Assembly (NCBI GenBank): GCA_016185145.1
Contig: JACPOB010000191.1
Span: 1 to 44,069, forward strand
Direction of reading: 5' to 3'
From: Rhodospirillales bacterium
GTDB taxonomy: Bacteria; Pseudomonadota; Alphaproteobacteria; Reyranellales; Reyranellaceae
DNA length: 44,069 nt
In this document: positions 32,357 through 40,397 of the stretch, piece by piece
Numbering within the stretch: the stretch's first letter is position 1
Layout of the letters: each line of letters begins with the position of its first letter
Notes under the pieces: model-generated
What the model was told of the DNA's origin: nothing
Seen by the model: the letters and a program-made list of their open reading frames with translations, nothing else
Databases searched by the model: none
Program-made: the position numbers and the translations under genes

Positions 32357-33808
32357 TCACACCACGCGGAAGTTCTTGAACTGCCAGGGATCGTTGGTGT
32401 CGAGATCCTCGGGAAACAGCCCGCCGCGATCCTTGAGCGGCGTCCAGTCGCTGTACTTGCCGACCACCGGGCCGAGATAGGGCATGCAGATCTCGAGGTT
32501 GCGCTCGAAGTCCATCTCGTCGGCTTCGACGACGCCGCGATCGGGGTTCTCCAGCGCCCAGATGATGCCCGAGAGCACGGGCGCGCAGACCTGGATCGAG
32601 GTCGCGTTGTTGTAGGGCGTGAGCTCGCGCGCCTCGTGGATGTCGAGCTGCGAGCCGTACCAGTAGGCCCCCTTGGCGTGGCCCATCAACAGCACGCCGA
32701 GCTCGTCGCGGCCCTCGGTGATCTCGTCCACGATCAGGCGCTGGGTCTTCTGCTGGTGCAGGTTCTTGCCCGCGCACTCGTGCATGGACATGATCGCCTG
32801 GTCGCATGGGTGATAGGCGTAGTGCACGGTCGGCCGGTAGACCACGTGCTGGCCCTGGCGCAGCGAGTAGTAGTCGGCCATCGAGATCGATTCGTTGTGG
32901 GTGATGATGAAGCCGTGGAACGGCCCCTCGAGCGGCGTCCAGGTGCGCACGCGCGTGACCAGCCCCGGGCGGTTCAGGTAGATCGCCGCGTCGCAGCCGA
33001 ACTCGTGCCGCGCGCCGTCGAACGGCAGGCCCTTCTCATGGGTGCCCCAGCCCATTTCGGCGGGCTGGCAGCCCTCCGACACGAAGCCGTCGATCGACCA
33101 GGTGTTGACGAACTCGCCGACCTTCTTGGGCTTCTTGGAGACCTGGGTGTCGCGCTCGGCGATGTGGATCACCTTGACGCCGAGGTCGCGCGCCAGTTCG
33201 CCCCAGCCCTCACGGCTGGTCGGACGCACGACACCCATGCCGGTGTCCTTGGCGAGATTGACCAGGGCCTTCTTCACGAAGTGCGAGACCAGGCCCGGGT
33301 TGGCGCCATGGGCGATCACCGCCGTCGGCCCGCCGCGGTACTTCGGGACCAGCTTCAGCATGTTCTCGCGCAGCGCGTAGTTGGAACGCAGCGAGACCGG
33401 CAGGTTGGGATCGGTGTAGCCGCCCGGCCAGGGCTCGATGCAGGTGTCGACGTAGAGCGCACCCTTTTCCTGGCAGAACTCGACCATGGCCGTCGAGGCG
33501 ACCTCGACCGACAGGTTGACGACGAAGTCGCCCTTGCCGACGCGCCTGTCGAGGGTCTGGCGCAGGTTGTCCTGGGTGATGCGCTTCCTGATGAAAGTGA
33601 CGCCGAACTTCTTCAACTCCTTCAGGCCGCCGCGGTCCTCGGCCGCGATCACCGTGATCTGCTCCGGCTTGATGTCGATGTGCCGGAAGATCAGCGGCAT
33701 CACGCCCTGGCCGATCGAGCCGAAGCCGATCATGACCATGCGGCCCGAGAACGAAGCGTACTTCTTGGAGAGCTTCTTCTTGCCTTTGCGCGCGAGCTTC
33801 TTCGCCAT
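32357..33808 (-). CDS. hss: Homospermidine synthase
   Basis: NAD-dependent enzyme that joins two putrescine-derived units to sym-homospermidine, the typical triamine of many alphaproteobacteria. It is 483 residues, close to the Blastochloris enzyme. The Rossmann loop is MVMIGFGSIGQG at 24-35; then VNLSVEVAS, YVDTCIEPW, GANPGLVSHFVKKAL, and the C-terminal WYGSQL and GPVVGKYSDWTPL. The N-terminus has a Lys-rich extension, MAKKLARKGKKKLSKK, not usual in the family. Upstream lies odc with a hairpin pair in the gap. The pair makes putrescine, then homospermidine. Confidence 0.95.
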   Translation of the reverse strand: MAKKLARKGKKKLSKKYASFSGRMVMIGFGSIGQGVMPLIFRHIDIKPEQITVIAAEDRGGLKELKKFGVTFIRKRITQDNLRQTLDRRVGKGDFVVNLSVEVASTAMVEFCQEKGALYVDTCIEPWPGGYTDPNLPVSLRSNYALRENMLKLVPKYRGGPTAVIAHGANPGLVSHFVKKALVNLAKDTGMGVVRPTSREGWGELARDLGVKVIHIAERDTQVSKKPKKVGEFVNTWSIDGFVSEGCQPAEMGWGTHEKGLPFDGARHEFGCDAAIYLNRPGLVTRVRTWTPLEGPFHGFIITHNESISMADYYSLRQGQHVVYRPTVHYAYHPCDQAIMSMHECAGKNLHQQKTQRLIVDEITEGRDELGVLLMGHAKGAYWYGSQLDIHEARELTPYNNATSIQVCAPVLSGIIWALENPDRGVVEADEMDFERNLEICMPYLGPVVGKYSDWTPLKDRGGLFPEDLDTNDPWQFKNFRVV

Positions 33809-33849
33809 TTCAGCGTACCTGCCTTGTCTAAAAGTGGTCGATAAACGGC

Positions 33850-33875
33850 AACGGGGCCTTTCTCAAGGCCCCGTT
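33850..33875 (-). terminator. Hairpin after odc, before hss
   Basis: A perfect 11-bp stem (AACGGGGCCTT / AAGGCCCCGTT) with a four-base loop, 28 nt past the odc stop. Only a weak T-rich stretch (GTTTATC) follows on the minus strand, so termination is likely partial. A readthrough terminator would lower hss relative to odc. Confidence 0.55.
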
Positions 33876-33880
33876 AAAGT

Positions 33881-33897
33881 CGTTCTGTTACAGAACG
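33881..33897. promoter_or_regulatory. Palindrome in the odc-hss gap
   Basis: A perfect 7-bp inverted repeat CGTTCTG-TTA-CAGAACG just after the odc stop. It could be a protein-binding operator for hss or the base of a longer 3' structure. It contains CTG and CAG halves, but its spacing does not match LexA boxes. Confidence 0.4.
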
Positions 33898-33902
33898 TAG
33901 GG

Positions 33903-35033
33903 CTAGATGCAAATCGCCTTGAGCGGCGCGAAGCCATTGAAGGCGACCGACGAGTACGTGGTCGTGTAGGCGCCGGTGGCCAGGATCTCGACCTTGTCGC
34001 CGGGCTTCAGCGACAGCGGCAGTTTGTACTCGGTCTTCTCATAGAGGATGTCGGCCGAATCGCAGGTCGGGCCGGCGAGCACCACCGGACCCACGCGCGT
34101 GCCGTCACGGCCCGTGCGCAGGCGGTACTTGATGCTCTCGCCCATGGTCTCGGCGAGCCCGGAGAACTTGCCGATGTCGAGGTAGACCCAGCGCTTGCGG
34201 TCGTTGGCCGCCTTGCGCGAAACCAGCACCACCTCGCTCTGGATCACGCCCGCGTCGCCCACCATGGAGCGACCCGGCTCGATGATGACCTCGGGCATGC
34301 GATTGCCGAAGTGGCGCACCAGCGCGCGGGTCACCGCCTCGCAGTAGGCTTCGATCGGGTTCACCTCGGCGCGATAACGCGCCGGGAAGCCGCCGCCCAG
34401 GTTGACCATGCGCAGGTCCACACCCGCTTCGGCGAGGGCGAAGAACATCTGCGAGACCTGGCCCAGCGCCTTGTCCCACTGCTCGAGGTCGGTCTGCTGG
34501 CTGCCGACATGGAAGGAGATGCCGTAGGGATCGAGGCCCCACTCCTTGGCCTTGCGCAACAGGTCCTTGGCCATCTCCGGCGCGCAGCCGAACTTCTTGC
34601 TGAGCGGCCACTCGGCACCGCCGCAATCGACCAGCACGCGGCAGAACACGCGCGCGCCCGGCGCGACGCGCACGAGCTTCTGCAGCTCGGCCTCGCTGTC
34701 GAAGGCGAACAGGCGCACGCCCTGCTGGTAGGCCCAGGCGATGTCCTTCTCCTTCTTGATCGTGTTGCCGAAGGAGACGCGGTCCATCGAGACGCCGGTC
34801 GCCTGCACGAGCTCGATCTCGCCGCGGCTCGCGGTGTCGAACTTGGAGCCGAGGTTGGAGAGGCGCGACAGGATCTGCGCGGCCGGATTGGCCTTCACGG
34901 CGTAGAAGATGTGGGCCGCAGGCAGTAGCTCGCGCATGCGCCGGTAGTTGTTCTCGACGACGTCGAGGTCGATCACCAGGCACGGCGTCTCGGGCTGCTG
35001 CTCTCGGAGATAACGGAAAATACGCTCGGTCAT
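33903..35033 (-). CDS. odc: Ornithine (lysine/ornithine) decarboxylase, type III fold
   Basis: PLP-dependent decarboxylase making putrescine from ornithine (cadaverine from lysine if bifunctional). It is a 376-residue alanine-racemase-fold enzyme. The PLP lysine is K48 in FYAVKANP. Also visible are HVGSQ, NLGGGFPA, IIEPGRSMVG and the dimer-interface active-site Cys in GPTCDSADIL. Eukaryote-like ODC of this kind is usual in alphaproteobacteria. I chose the ATG at 35033, not the TTG at 35054. It has an 88-nt leader after an upstream ORF with several hairpins, and is followed by hss. Lysine use cannot be ruled out. Confidence 0.93.
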   Translation of the reverse strand: MTERIFRYLREQQPETPCLVIDLDVVENNYRRMRELLPAAHIFYAVKANPAAQILSRLSNLGSKFDTASRGEIELVQATGVSMDRVSFGNTIKKEKDIAWAYQQGVRLFAFDSEAELQKLVRVAPGARVFCRVLVDCGGAEWPLSKKFGCAPEMAKDLLRKAKEWGLDPYGISFHVGSQQTDLEQWDKALGQVSQMFFALAEAGVDLRMVNLGGGFPARYRAEVNPIEAYCEAVTRALVRHFGNRMPEVIIEPGRSMVGDAGVIQSEVVLVSRKAANDRKRWVYLDIGKFSGLAETMGESIKYRLRTGRDGTRVGPVVLAGPTCDSADILYEKTEYKLPLSLKPGDKVEILATGAYTTTYSSVAFNGFAPLKAICI

Positions 35034-35340
35034 CGCTGGGGGGTTCCCCGTCAATTCAAGTCAAAAGCTGGGTTCGGTGGAAAGTCGAACGGGACGTACG
35101 GCGCCAGACAGGCGGCGTGCGTCAGCCGATACTCGACGGGGTCTCCGTGGTCCGCAGGAGCGGCCGATCGAACGAAGCGGCCCGGTCAGGAGAACTCACC
35201 GGGCAAATGACGGAATAGCGGGGAGCACGCCCCGCGCGGTAAGCAAACATATCAGAAGCTCCTTCCCGGACCCGGCTCGAAGCCGGCGCTGCCAAAAAGA
35301 ACACTTTCCGTCGTTGCGTAACCACTATGGGCGCGGTTAC
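35034..35340 (-). promoter_or_regulatory. Structured leader of odc, speF-type candidate
   Basis: A leader of about 300 nt without a large gene. On the minus strand, in order: inverted repeat GTAACC / GGTTAC (35318-35340), stem CCGGCT / AGCCGG (35272-35286), ribosome binding site AAGGAG (35264-35259), and an upstream ORF (35250-35122). Inside that ORF are stems GCGGGG / CCCCGC (35218-35235) and GCCCGGT / ACCGGGC (35180-35204). Alphaproteobacterial odc genes are known to carry the speF RNA motif upstream; membership here is inferred from position and structure. No clear -35/-10 pair was seen. Confidence 0.5.
35122..35250 (-). CDS. Upstream leader ORF of odc, 42 aa
   Basis: A short frame, MFAYRAGRAPRYSVICPV..., with the best ribosome binding site in the leader: AAGGAG, 8 nt before the ATG. 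It ends 88 nt before the odc start. Its codons overlap two strong hairpins, so ribosome progress would change their folding. Gammaproteobacterial speF is governed by a leader peptide (SpeFL) that senses ornithine; this peptide is not obviously the same sequence. Position and ribosome binding site suggest a control role. Protein function by itself is unlikely. Confidence 0.5.
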   Translation of the reverse strand: MFAYRAGRAPRYSVICPVSSPDRAASFDRPLLRTTETPSSIG

Positions 35341-35375
35341 AAGAAGATTCTGCCCCCACTGGCAAATTTTTGTGT

Positions 35376-35393
35376 GTCTTGTGTTGGCAAGAC
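35376..35393 (-). terminator. Hairpin downstream of the MFS gene
   Basis: Stem GTCTTG / CAAGAC with a six-base loop, extended outward by imperfect GTGT / ACAC pairing, 17 nt past the MFS stop. On the minus strand it is followed by AAAAATTT, not a proper U-run. It may end the ceramide operon transcript before the odc leader, but weakly. Confidence 0.3.
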
Positions 35394-35410
35394 CACACGA
35401 GGGCCACGCA

Positions 35411-36634
35411 TCACGCGCGCGGCAGCGTCGAGCGCGGCAGTCGGATCCACGCAGCGAGCACGGTGAAGGGCACCAGCGCGGCAGCCGAGAGGATCAGCGC
35501 GGCCTGCGTGCCGAGCAGCGTGGCGATCTTGCCCCACATGAGCGAGCCCACGACCATCGAGCCGAAAAACACCATCTGGTGTACCGCCATGCCTCGCGCC
35601 CGCATGAAGTTGGGCAGGATCATCTGCACCGAGGTGCCGTTGTTGGCGATGACGGTGATCCAGCAGGCGCCCGACAGCGCCACGCAGGCGCCGACGACGT
35701 AGGGCGTCATGACGAGCGCGGCGACCAATGTGGCGGCGGCGTGCACGCCCATTGCCCAGATGTTGGCACGATCGGGCCCGAGCAGGCGGTTGATCAGCGG
35801 CATCAGCATGGCGGCGGCCACCGCGCCGACGCCGAACACGCCGTAGAGGATGCCGAAGGCGAACTCGTCGAGGCCGAGCTCGAAGCGGCCGATCACCGGC
35901 AGCAGCGTGCCGATGGCGATGCCGGGCGTGAAGAAGCAGAGGCCGCGGGCGAAGACCGCCTTGAGCTCGCTCGAGTTGCGCACGAAGGCGATGCCCGAGC
36001 GGGCGGCTTCGATGAAGCCTTCGCGGCGCTGGCTGGCGCGTGCCTCGGCCGAGCGCTTCCAGCTCGACATGGCGAAGATGACGCCGATGTAGGTGGCGGC
36101 GTTGATGGCGAAAAGAAGGAAGACGCCGACCAGGCTCAGCAGGATCTGGCCGACCACCGGGCCGACGGTGCGGGCGAGGTTGAAGCCCGCGCTGTTGAGC
36201 GCGATGGCCGGCCGCAGCATCGGTCCCGACACGATCTCGGGCACCACGGCGTGCCAGGCCGGCGCGTTCATGGCGTTGCCGAGCCCCATGCAGAAGATGA
36301 GGCCGAGCAGGCTCCAGTGGTCGAGCAAGCCGAGGAAGGCCAGAACGGCAAGCACCGTCGCCACGCCCATCATCCAGAACTGGCAGGCGATGATGTAGAG
36401 CCGCCGGTCGAAGCGGTCGGCCAGCACGCCGGCCGGAAAGCAGAACAGGAACATCGGCAGCATGTTGGCGGCCGCCAGCAGGGCCACGAAGATCGGCTCC
36501 GGGGTCAGGCTGGTCATTTCCCAGGCCGCACCCGTGCTCGCCATCCAGCCACCGGTGTTCGACAGAAGGTTGGCGGTCCACAGGGCGAGGAAGGCGCGGT
36601 TGGCGAGCGGCGCGAAGGCCGTCGGATGGCTCAC
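35411..36634 (-). CDS. MFS transporter, EntS-like (MFS_3)
   Basis: A 407-residue permease with about 12 helices of the EntS/MFS_3 group. Typical parts are NRAFLALWTANLLSNTGGWM in helix 1, PAGVLADRFDRRLYII (the A-motif loop) and NAMNAPAWHAVVPEIV. It starts at a GTG that overlaps the ceramide synthase stop (GTGA, 36631-36634), with GAAGG just upstream. Longer readings fall inside the neighbour gene. As the last gene of the ceramide operon it is a candidate exporter of a lipid precursor or small molecule. EntS-like proteins are better known for siderophore and drug export, so this is inference. Confidence 0.87.
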   Translation of the reverse strand: MSHPTAFAPLANRAFLALWTANLLSNTGGWMASTGAAWEMTSLTPEPIFVALLAAANMLPMFLFCFPAGVLADRFDRRLYIIACQFWMMGVATVLAVLAFLGLLDHWSLLGLIFCMGLGNAMNAPAWHAVVPEIVSGPMLRPAIALNSAGFNLARTVGPVVGQILLSLVGVFLLFAINAATYIGVIFAMSSWKRSAEARASQRREGFIEAARSGIAFVRNSSELKAVFARGLCFFTPGIAIGTLLPVIGRFELGLDEFAFGILYGVFGVGAVAAAMLMPLINRLLGPDRANIWAMGVHAAATLVAALVMTPYVVGACVALSGACWITVIANNGTSVQMILPNFMRARGMAVHQMVFFGSMVVGSLMWGKIATLLGTQAALILSAAALVPFTVLAAWIRLPRSTLPRA

Positions 36635-37776
36635 AAGACCTTCTCGTAGATCCGATGGGTCTTGTAGTGCACCCCGCCGACCGAGCGGATGATGTTGTTG
36701 GTCGCCTTGTTGTCCTCGAGAATCCAGCCCAGCTCGGCGCTGGTCTTGCCCAGCCGCTTGCCGTTGGCCCTGAGGTGGTCGATCGCCATCATGGCGAGCC
36801 CCGCCCCCATCAGCGGATGGTTGCGGAACTTCTTCTTCACGCCCATCAGCGGCACGCGGGTGCTGCCGACGCCGGCGATCTTCAGCCGCCACAGCAGCTT
36901 CGCCAGGTTGATCGGGCCGAGCTTGCCGTTGAACTCCTCGATCGCCTCGTTGAGGTTGGTCAGCGCCACGATGAAGGCCACCGCCTCGTCGTCGACCTCC
37001 ACGAACACCGCGAGCTCGGGGACGATGACCGGCCCGAAAGCCTTGGAGGCGTGGTCGATCTCGGCCTGGGTGAAGGGCACGAAGCCCCAGTTGTCGCTCC
37101 AGGCGTCGTTGAAGATGCCGACCAGGGTGCGGACCTCGGCGTCGAACATCTTCATGTTGGCGGTGCGCACCTTGACCCGGCCTCCAAAGCCGGCGCGCGC
37201 CATCAGCTTGGCGCCGATCGTCTCGGGCGCGTTCTGGACGTCGTAGTCGTAGGAGAATACGTCCTTGACCTTGGCGTAGCCGCAGCCTTCGACGCGCGCG
37301 CCGGCATAGGGCGGATCGTAGGGCACCAGCAGCATCGGACGGCTCTCGAAGCCCCAGACCAGCAGCCCGACCTCTTCGTTGACCGACAGGCTGAACGGGC
37401 CGGTCGCCCGCTTCAGGCCCTTGCCGCGCAGCCAGTTCTCGGCCGCCGCGAACAGGGCGGCGAAGATCGCGGGATCGTCCTCGGCGGCGAGGCAGCCGAA
37501 ATGGCCGGTGTCGTCGGCATAGCGATCGAGGTAGGCGCGATCGACCTGGGCGGTGATGCGCCCCACCACGCGGCCGCCGCGGCGCGCCAGGAAGAACTGG
37601 ACCTCGACATGGCCGAACAACGGGTTCTTGCCCGGCGTGAAGGCCTCGCGCCGCTCGGCGTCGAGATGCGGGATGTAGCCCTTGTGGCCGGCATAGAGGC
37701 GCTTGGGCAGGTTGATGAAGGCTTTGAGGTCGGACTTGCCGGCGACCGGTGTCACGACGATGTCGGAAGAGGCCAT
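36631..37776 (-). CDS. cerS: Bacterial ceramide synthase (GNAT-like N-acyltransferase)
   Basis: A 381-residue acyltransferase that N-acylates the sphingoid base (3-ketosphinganine in the Caulobacter pathway). It matches the bCerS family: FINLPKRLYAGHKGYIPHLDAERREAF near the start, FSLSVNEEVGLLVWGFESRPMLLVPYDPPYY-like core, NDAWSDNWGFVPFTQAE, and the C-terminal AELGWILEDNKATNNIIRSVGG. It is unrelated to eukaryotic ceramide synthase. It lies 6 nt after the metallophosphoesterase gene and overlaps the MFS gene, in the operon with spt, acp, cerR and the acyl-AMP ligase. The symbol follows the Caulobacter naming. Confidence 0.9.
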   Translation of the reverse strand: MASSDIVVTPVAGKSDLKAFINLPKRLYAGHKGYIPHLDAERREAFTPGKNPLFGHVEVQFFLARRGGRVVGRITAQVDRAYLDRYADDTGHFGCLAAEDDPAIFAALFAAAENWLRGKGLKRATGPFSLSVNEEVGLLVWGFESRPMLLVPYDPPYAGARVEGCGYAKVKDVFSYDYDVQNAPETIGAKLMARAGFGGRVKVRTANMKMFDAEVRTLVGIFNDAWSDNWGFVPFTQAEIDHASKAFGPVIVPELAVFVEVDDEAVAFIVALTNLNEAIEEFNGKLGPINLAKLLWRLKIAGVGSTRVPLMGVKKKFRNHPLMGAGLAMMAIDHLRANGKRLGKTSAELGWILEDNKATNNIIRSVGGVHYKTHRIYEKVL

Positions 37777-37782
37777 TGCTGC

Positions 37783-38715
37783 TCAGGCTACCATGGCAAG
37801 CGGTCGCCCACTGTGGAACGACAACTTTCCGTCGGCTTCACAGCCTGTGCCGTCCTTGGCGAGCGCGCGCAGTTCGACGTCGAACTGCCAGCCTGCCCCT
37901 TCACGCTGGATGCGAATGAGGTGATAGCGCGCGCGGCCGTACTTGCTGTCCGGTGCCGCGGAAGCCGAGGTGACGCCGATCACGGGGACCGGGCCGGCAG
38001 GCCCGACGATCCGCGCGACCTCGCTGCGATGATTGTGGCCGTGCAGGACGAGCTCGCAGCCGACGCGGCGGATCATCGCCTGGAAGGCCGCGGCGTCGGT
38101 CAGTCGCTTGAACCGGCTCTCGGTGGTGAGCGGCGGATGATGGATCAGCACGACGCGGCAGAGACCTTCGCGACCGAGGTCGGCCAGGAGCTTCTCGGCC
38201 TTGGCGATCTGCGCCGCGCCCAGCGTGCCGGTGGCGAAGAACGGCGGCTTCGGCACCCCGCTCGACAGGCCGACCAGCGCCACCCCCTCGCTGCCGTGGC
38301 CGCGCCGGCGCAAGGTCGGGAAGATGTCGAAGTCCGTCGCCGGCGGCTGGCCGTCACCGGCCAGGTAGGCGCCCCACAGACCCAGGCTTTCAGGCCAGGC
38401 GGTGGCGACATAGACGTCGTGGTTGCCGGGGATGACGGTGACGTCCTGCGGCCCGCCGAGCTGCTTCAGCCAGTCGGCGGCGCGGCTGAACTCGGTGGGC
38501 AGCGAGATGTTCACCAGGTCGCCGGTCAGCGCGATGTGGTCGGGCTTCTGCCGCTTGATGTCGGCGACGATGCCGGCCAGCGCCTGGGGCACGTGCAGGT
38601 GCGCGCGGCGGCGCCACCAGTTCACGTAGCCCGTCGCCCGCTTGCCTAGAAGCTCGACGGCGCGCGCCGGCGGCATCGGCAGGTGCGGGTCCGAGAGATG
38701 CGCCAGCGTGAACAC
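37783..38715 (-). CDS. Calcineurin-like metallophosphoesterase in the ceramide operon
   Basis: A 310-residue dimetal phosphoesterase with the complete set: AHLSDPHL (D9, H11), GDL (65-67), GNHD (97-100), HHPP in the middle and HGHNH near the C-terminus. It starts at a GTG 5 nt after the spt stop, so it is coupled; the longer reading to 38835 lies in spt. There is no signal peptide or membrane helix. In the ceramide context it might cleave a phospho-sphingolipid or pyrophosphate intermediate, as LpxH-type enzymes do, but the substrate is unknown. It is one of the two operon members without a known role. Confidence 0.88.
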   Translation of the reverse strand: MFTLAHLSDPHLPMPPARAVELLGKRATGYVNWWRRRAHLHVPQALAGIVADIKRQKPDHIALTGDLVNISLPTEFSRAADWLKQLGGPQDVTVIPGNHDVYVATAWPESLGLWGAYLAGDGQPPATDFDIFPTLRRRGHGSEGVALVGLSSGVPKPPFFATGTLGAAQIAKAEKLLADLGREGLCRVVLIHHPPLTTESRFKRLTDAAAFQAMIRRVGCELVLHGHNHRSEVARIVGPAGPVPVIGVTSASAAPDSKYGRARYHLIRIQREGAGWQFDVELRALAKDGTGCEADGKLSFHSGRPLAMVA

Positions 38716-38720
38716 GGGCG

Positions 38721-39944
38721 CTAGCGCGCGCCGGCGGCGCGCAGCTGCTTGTCGGGGAGGACGCCGAACTGGCGGCCGATGCCGGTCATGACCTCGACCA
38801 TGTGGTCGAGCTCCTCCTTGGTGTGCACGGCGCACAGCGAGCAGCGCAGCAGCGACACGCCGTTGGGCGTGGCCGGCGGCACGGCGACGTTGACGTAGAT
38901 GCCGGCATCGAGCATGGCGCGCCAGAAGCCGATGGCGGTCATGCGGTCGGGCAGGTGCACGCCCACGACGGGGCCATGCTCGGGCCCCAGAGTGAAGCCC
39001 TGCGCCTTCAGCCCGTCATAGAGCGTGGCGACGTTGTTCCAGAGCTGGGTGCGCAACTCGGGCTTGGCCTTCACCACACGCAGCGCCTGGCGTACCGAGG
39101 CCACGATCGAGGGCGGCAGCGATGCGGTGAACATGTAGGACCGCACGGTGACGCGCAGGATGTCGAAGTCGGGATCGTCGGAGACGCAGTAGCCGCCGAT
39201 CGCGCCCAGGGTCTTGGAGAAGGTGCCGACGATGAAATGGCAGTCGTCGATCACGCCCGTCGATTCGCAGAGCCCGCGGCCGTGCTCGCCCAGCGCGCCC
39301 AGCGAATGGGCCTCGTCGATCAGGACGTAGGCGCCGTATTTCTTGCAGACGTCGACGAACTCGCGCAGCGGCGCGCTGTCGCCCAGCATGGAATAGATGC
39401 CCTCCAGCACGACCACGCGGTTGCCGGGCTTGTCGTCCAGCCGGCGCAACCGGGCCTCCAGGCTCGCAGGGTCGTTGTGCTTGAAGCGCACGACCTCGGC
39501 CTGGGTCATCTTGCAGGCGTCGTAGATCGAGGCGTGGCTGTCGGCGTCGATCAGCAGGAAGTCGTCGGGCCCCGCCAGCGTCGAGATCACGCCAAGATTG
39601 GCCTGGTAGCCGGTCGTGAAGACCATGCAGTGCTTCTTGCCGTAGAACTCGGCGATCTCGCGCTCGAGCGCCACGTGCTCGGTGTAGCTGCCGTTGGCGA
39701 TGCGCGAGCCCGTGGTCCCGGTACCCTCGGCGCGGATCGCCTCGATGGCCGCTTCCATGCACGAGGGATCGAAGGTCAGGCCGAAGTAGTTGTTGGTGCC
39801 GACCAGCAGGGTCTCGCGGCCGTTGATGATCGCCTTGGTGGGCGACAGCACCCGCTCCATGCGGATCTGGAACGGGTCATAACCCGTCGTGCGGACGTCG
39901 CGATACGCCTCGAGCAGGCCGGCGTGGCGGTCGAAAAGGCCCAT
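38721..39944 (-). CDS. spt: Serine palmitoyltransferase
   Basis: First committed sphingolipid enzyme: condenses serine with an acyl thioester to 3-ketosphinganine. It is a 407-residue alpha-oxoamine synthase. The PLP lysine is K244 in GTFSKTLGAIGGY; H137 (DSHASIYD), D210 and H213 (LIDEAHSLG) stack and bind PLP. GTGTTGSR and NNYFGLTFDP are usual. KBL and HemA are close relatives, but the adjacent ACP, acyl-AMP ligase, ceramide reductase and ceramide synthase decide for SPT. It is soluble, as in Sphingomonas. acp is 41 nt upstream. Confidence 0.93.
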   Translation of the reverse strand: MGLFDRHAGLLEAYRDVRTTGYDPFQIRMERVLSPTKAIINGRETLLVGTNNYFGLTFDPSCMEAAIEAIRAEGTGTTGSRIANGSYTEHVALEREIAEFYGKKHCMVFTTGYQANLGVISTLAGPDDFLLIDADSHASIYDACKMTQAEVVRFKHNDPASLEARLRRLDDKPGNRVVVLEGIYSMLGDSAPLREFVDVCKKYGAYVLIDEAHSLGALGEHGRGLCESTGVIDDCHFIVGTFSKTLGAIGGYCVSDDPDFDILRVTVRSYMFTASLPPSIVASVRQALRVVKAKPELRTQLWNNVATLYDGLKAQGFTLGPEHGPVVGVHLPDRMTAIGFWRAMLDAGIYVNVAVPPATPNGVSLLRCSLCAVHTKEELDHMVEVMTGIGRQFGVLPDKQLRAAGAR

Positions 39945-39985
39945 GATGCCCAGGCCTCCCTGTAGTTGAGATTACGCCCTGACGC

Positions 39986-40336
39986 CTACGATTGGGCCCG
40001 CAGGTCCCGGATCGTGTCGGCGAGCTGGTCGACCGTGTGGATGTCGGCGATGACGCTCATCGGAATGGAGACGTCGAAGCGGTCCTCGAGCTCCATGACC
40101 ATGTCCATGATCGCGAGCGAATCGATGGTGAGGTCCTTGGCGATCACGGTGTCGCCGGTGATCGGCTTCTCGCCGGCCTGATAGGGTTCGAGGTGGACGC
40201 AGATCTCCCGAATCACCTCGGCACGCGAAATGCCGCGCGTCAGGGTGAGGGTGTCGGCGATGCCGTCGTTTTCGACGGTCAATTCGTGGGCGGTGCGCAA
40301 AAGCGGCTCCAAAAGTCTCGGGGTAAGACAACGCAT
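39986..40336 (-). CDS. Acyl carrier protein of sphingolipid synthesis
   Basis: A 116-residue specialised ACP. Phosphopantetheine is attached to Ser73 in DLTIDSLAIMDMV. The core (about 38-112) has the four-helix pattern: VIREICVHLEPYQ, then LEDRFDVSIPMSVIADIHTVDQLADTI. The N-terminal 35 residues (MRCLTPRLLEPLLRTAHELTVENDG) exceed a normal ACP; a TTG inside would give a shorter form, so the start is not certain. It would carry the fatty acyl group activated by the AMP ligase to SPT, as in Caulobacter. Spacing to cerR, 61 nt, allows an internal promoter. Confidence 0.9.
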   Translation of the reverse strand: MRCLTPRLLEPLLRTAHELTVENDGIADTLTLTRGISRAEVIREICVHLEPYQAGEKPITGDTVIAKDLTIDSLAIMDMVMELEDRFDVSIPMSVIADIHTVDQLADTIRDLRAQS

Positions 40337-40365
40337 AGGTGCCAGAAACGGCGATTCCTTGTGAA

Positions 40366-40394
40366 ATGACAATTTGTTACGCCGTATTACACAA
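40366..40394 (-). promoter_or_regulatory. Possible internal promoter before acp
   Basis: On the minus strand TTGTGT (40394-40389), 17 nt, TGTCAT (40371-40366): three and four of six matches to the sigma-70 hexamers. It would start a transcript about 23 nt before the acp ATG. The 61-nt gap is the only sizable break in the ceramide operon. Confidence 0.3.
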
Positions 40395-40397
40395 GCT

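Noticed and set aside
33881..33897. LexA box
   Set aside because: The palindrome has CTG and CAG but not the spacing of either the gamma or the alphaproteobacterial LexA consensus, and no SOS gene follows.
36655..38649. 664-codon plus-strand frame opposite cerS and the metallophosphoesterase
   Set aside because: Shadow of two well-supported enzymes; biased composition.
40366..40380. Second PHO box before acp
   Set aside because: Only one half-site (TTGTCAT) is present; the position 11 nt away on either side does not match.
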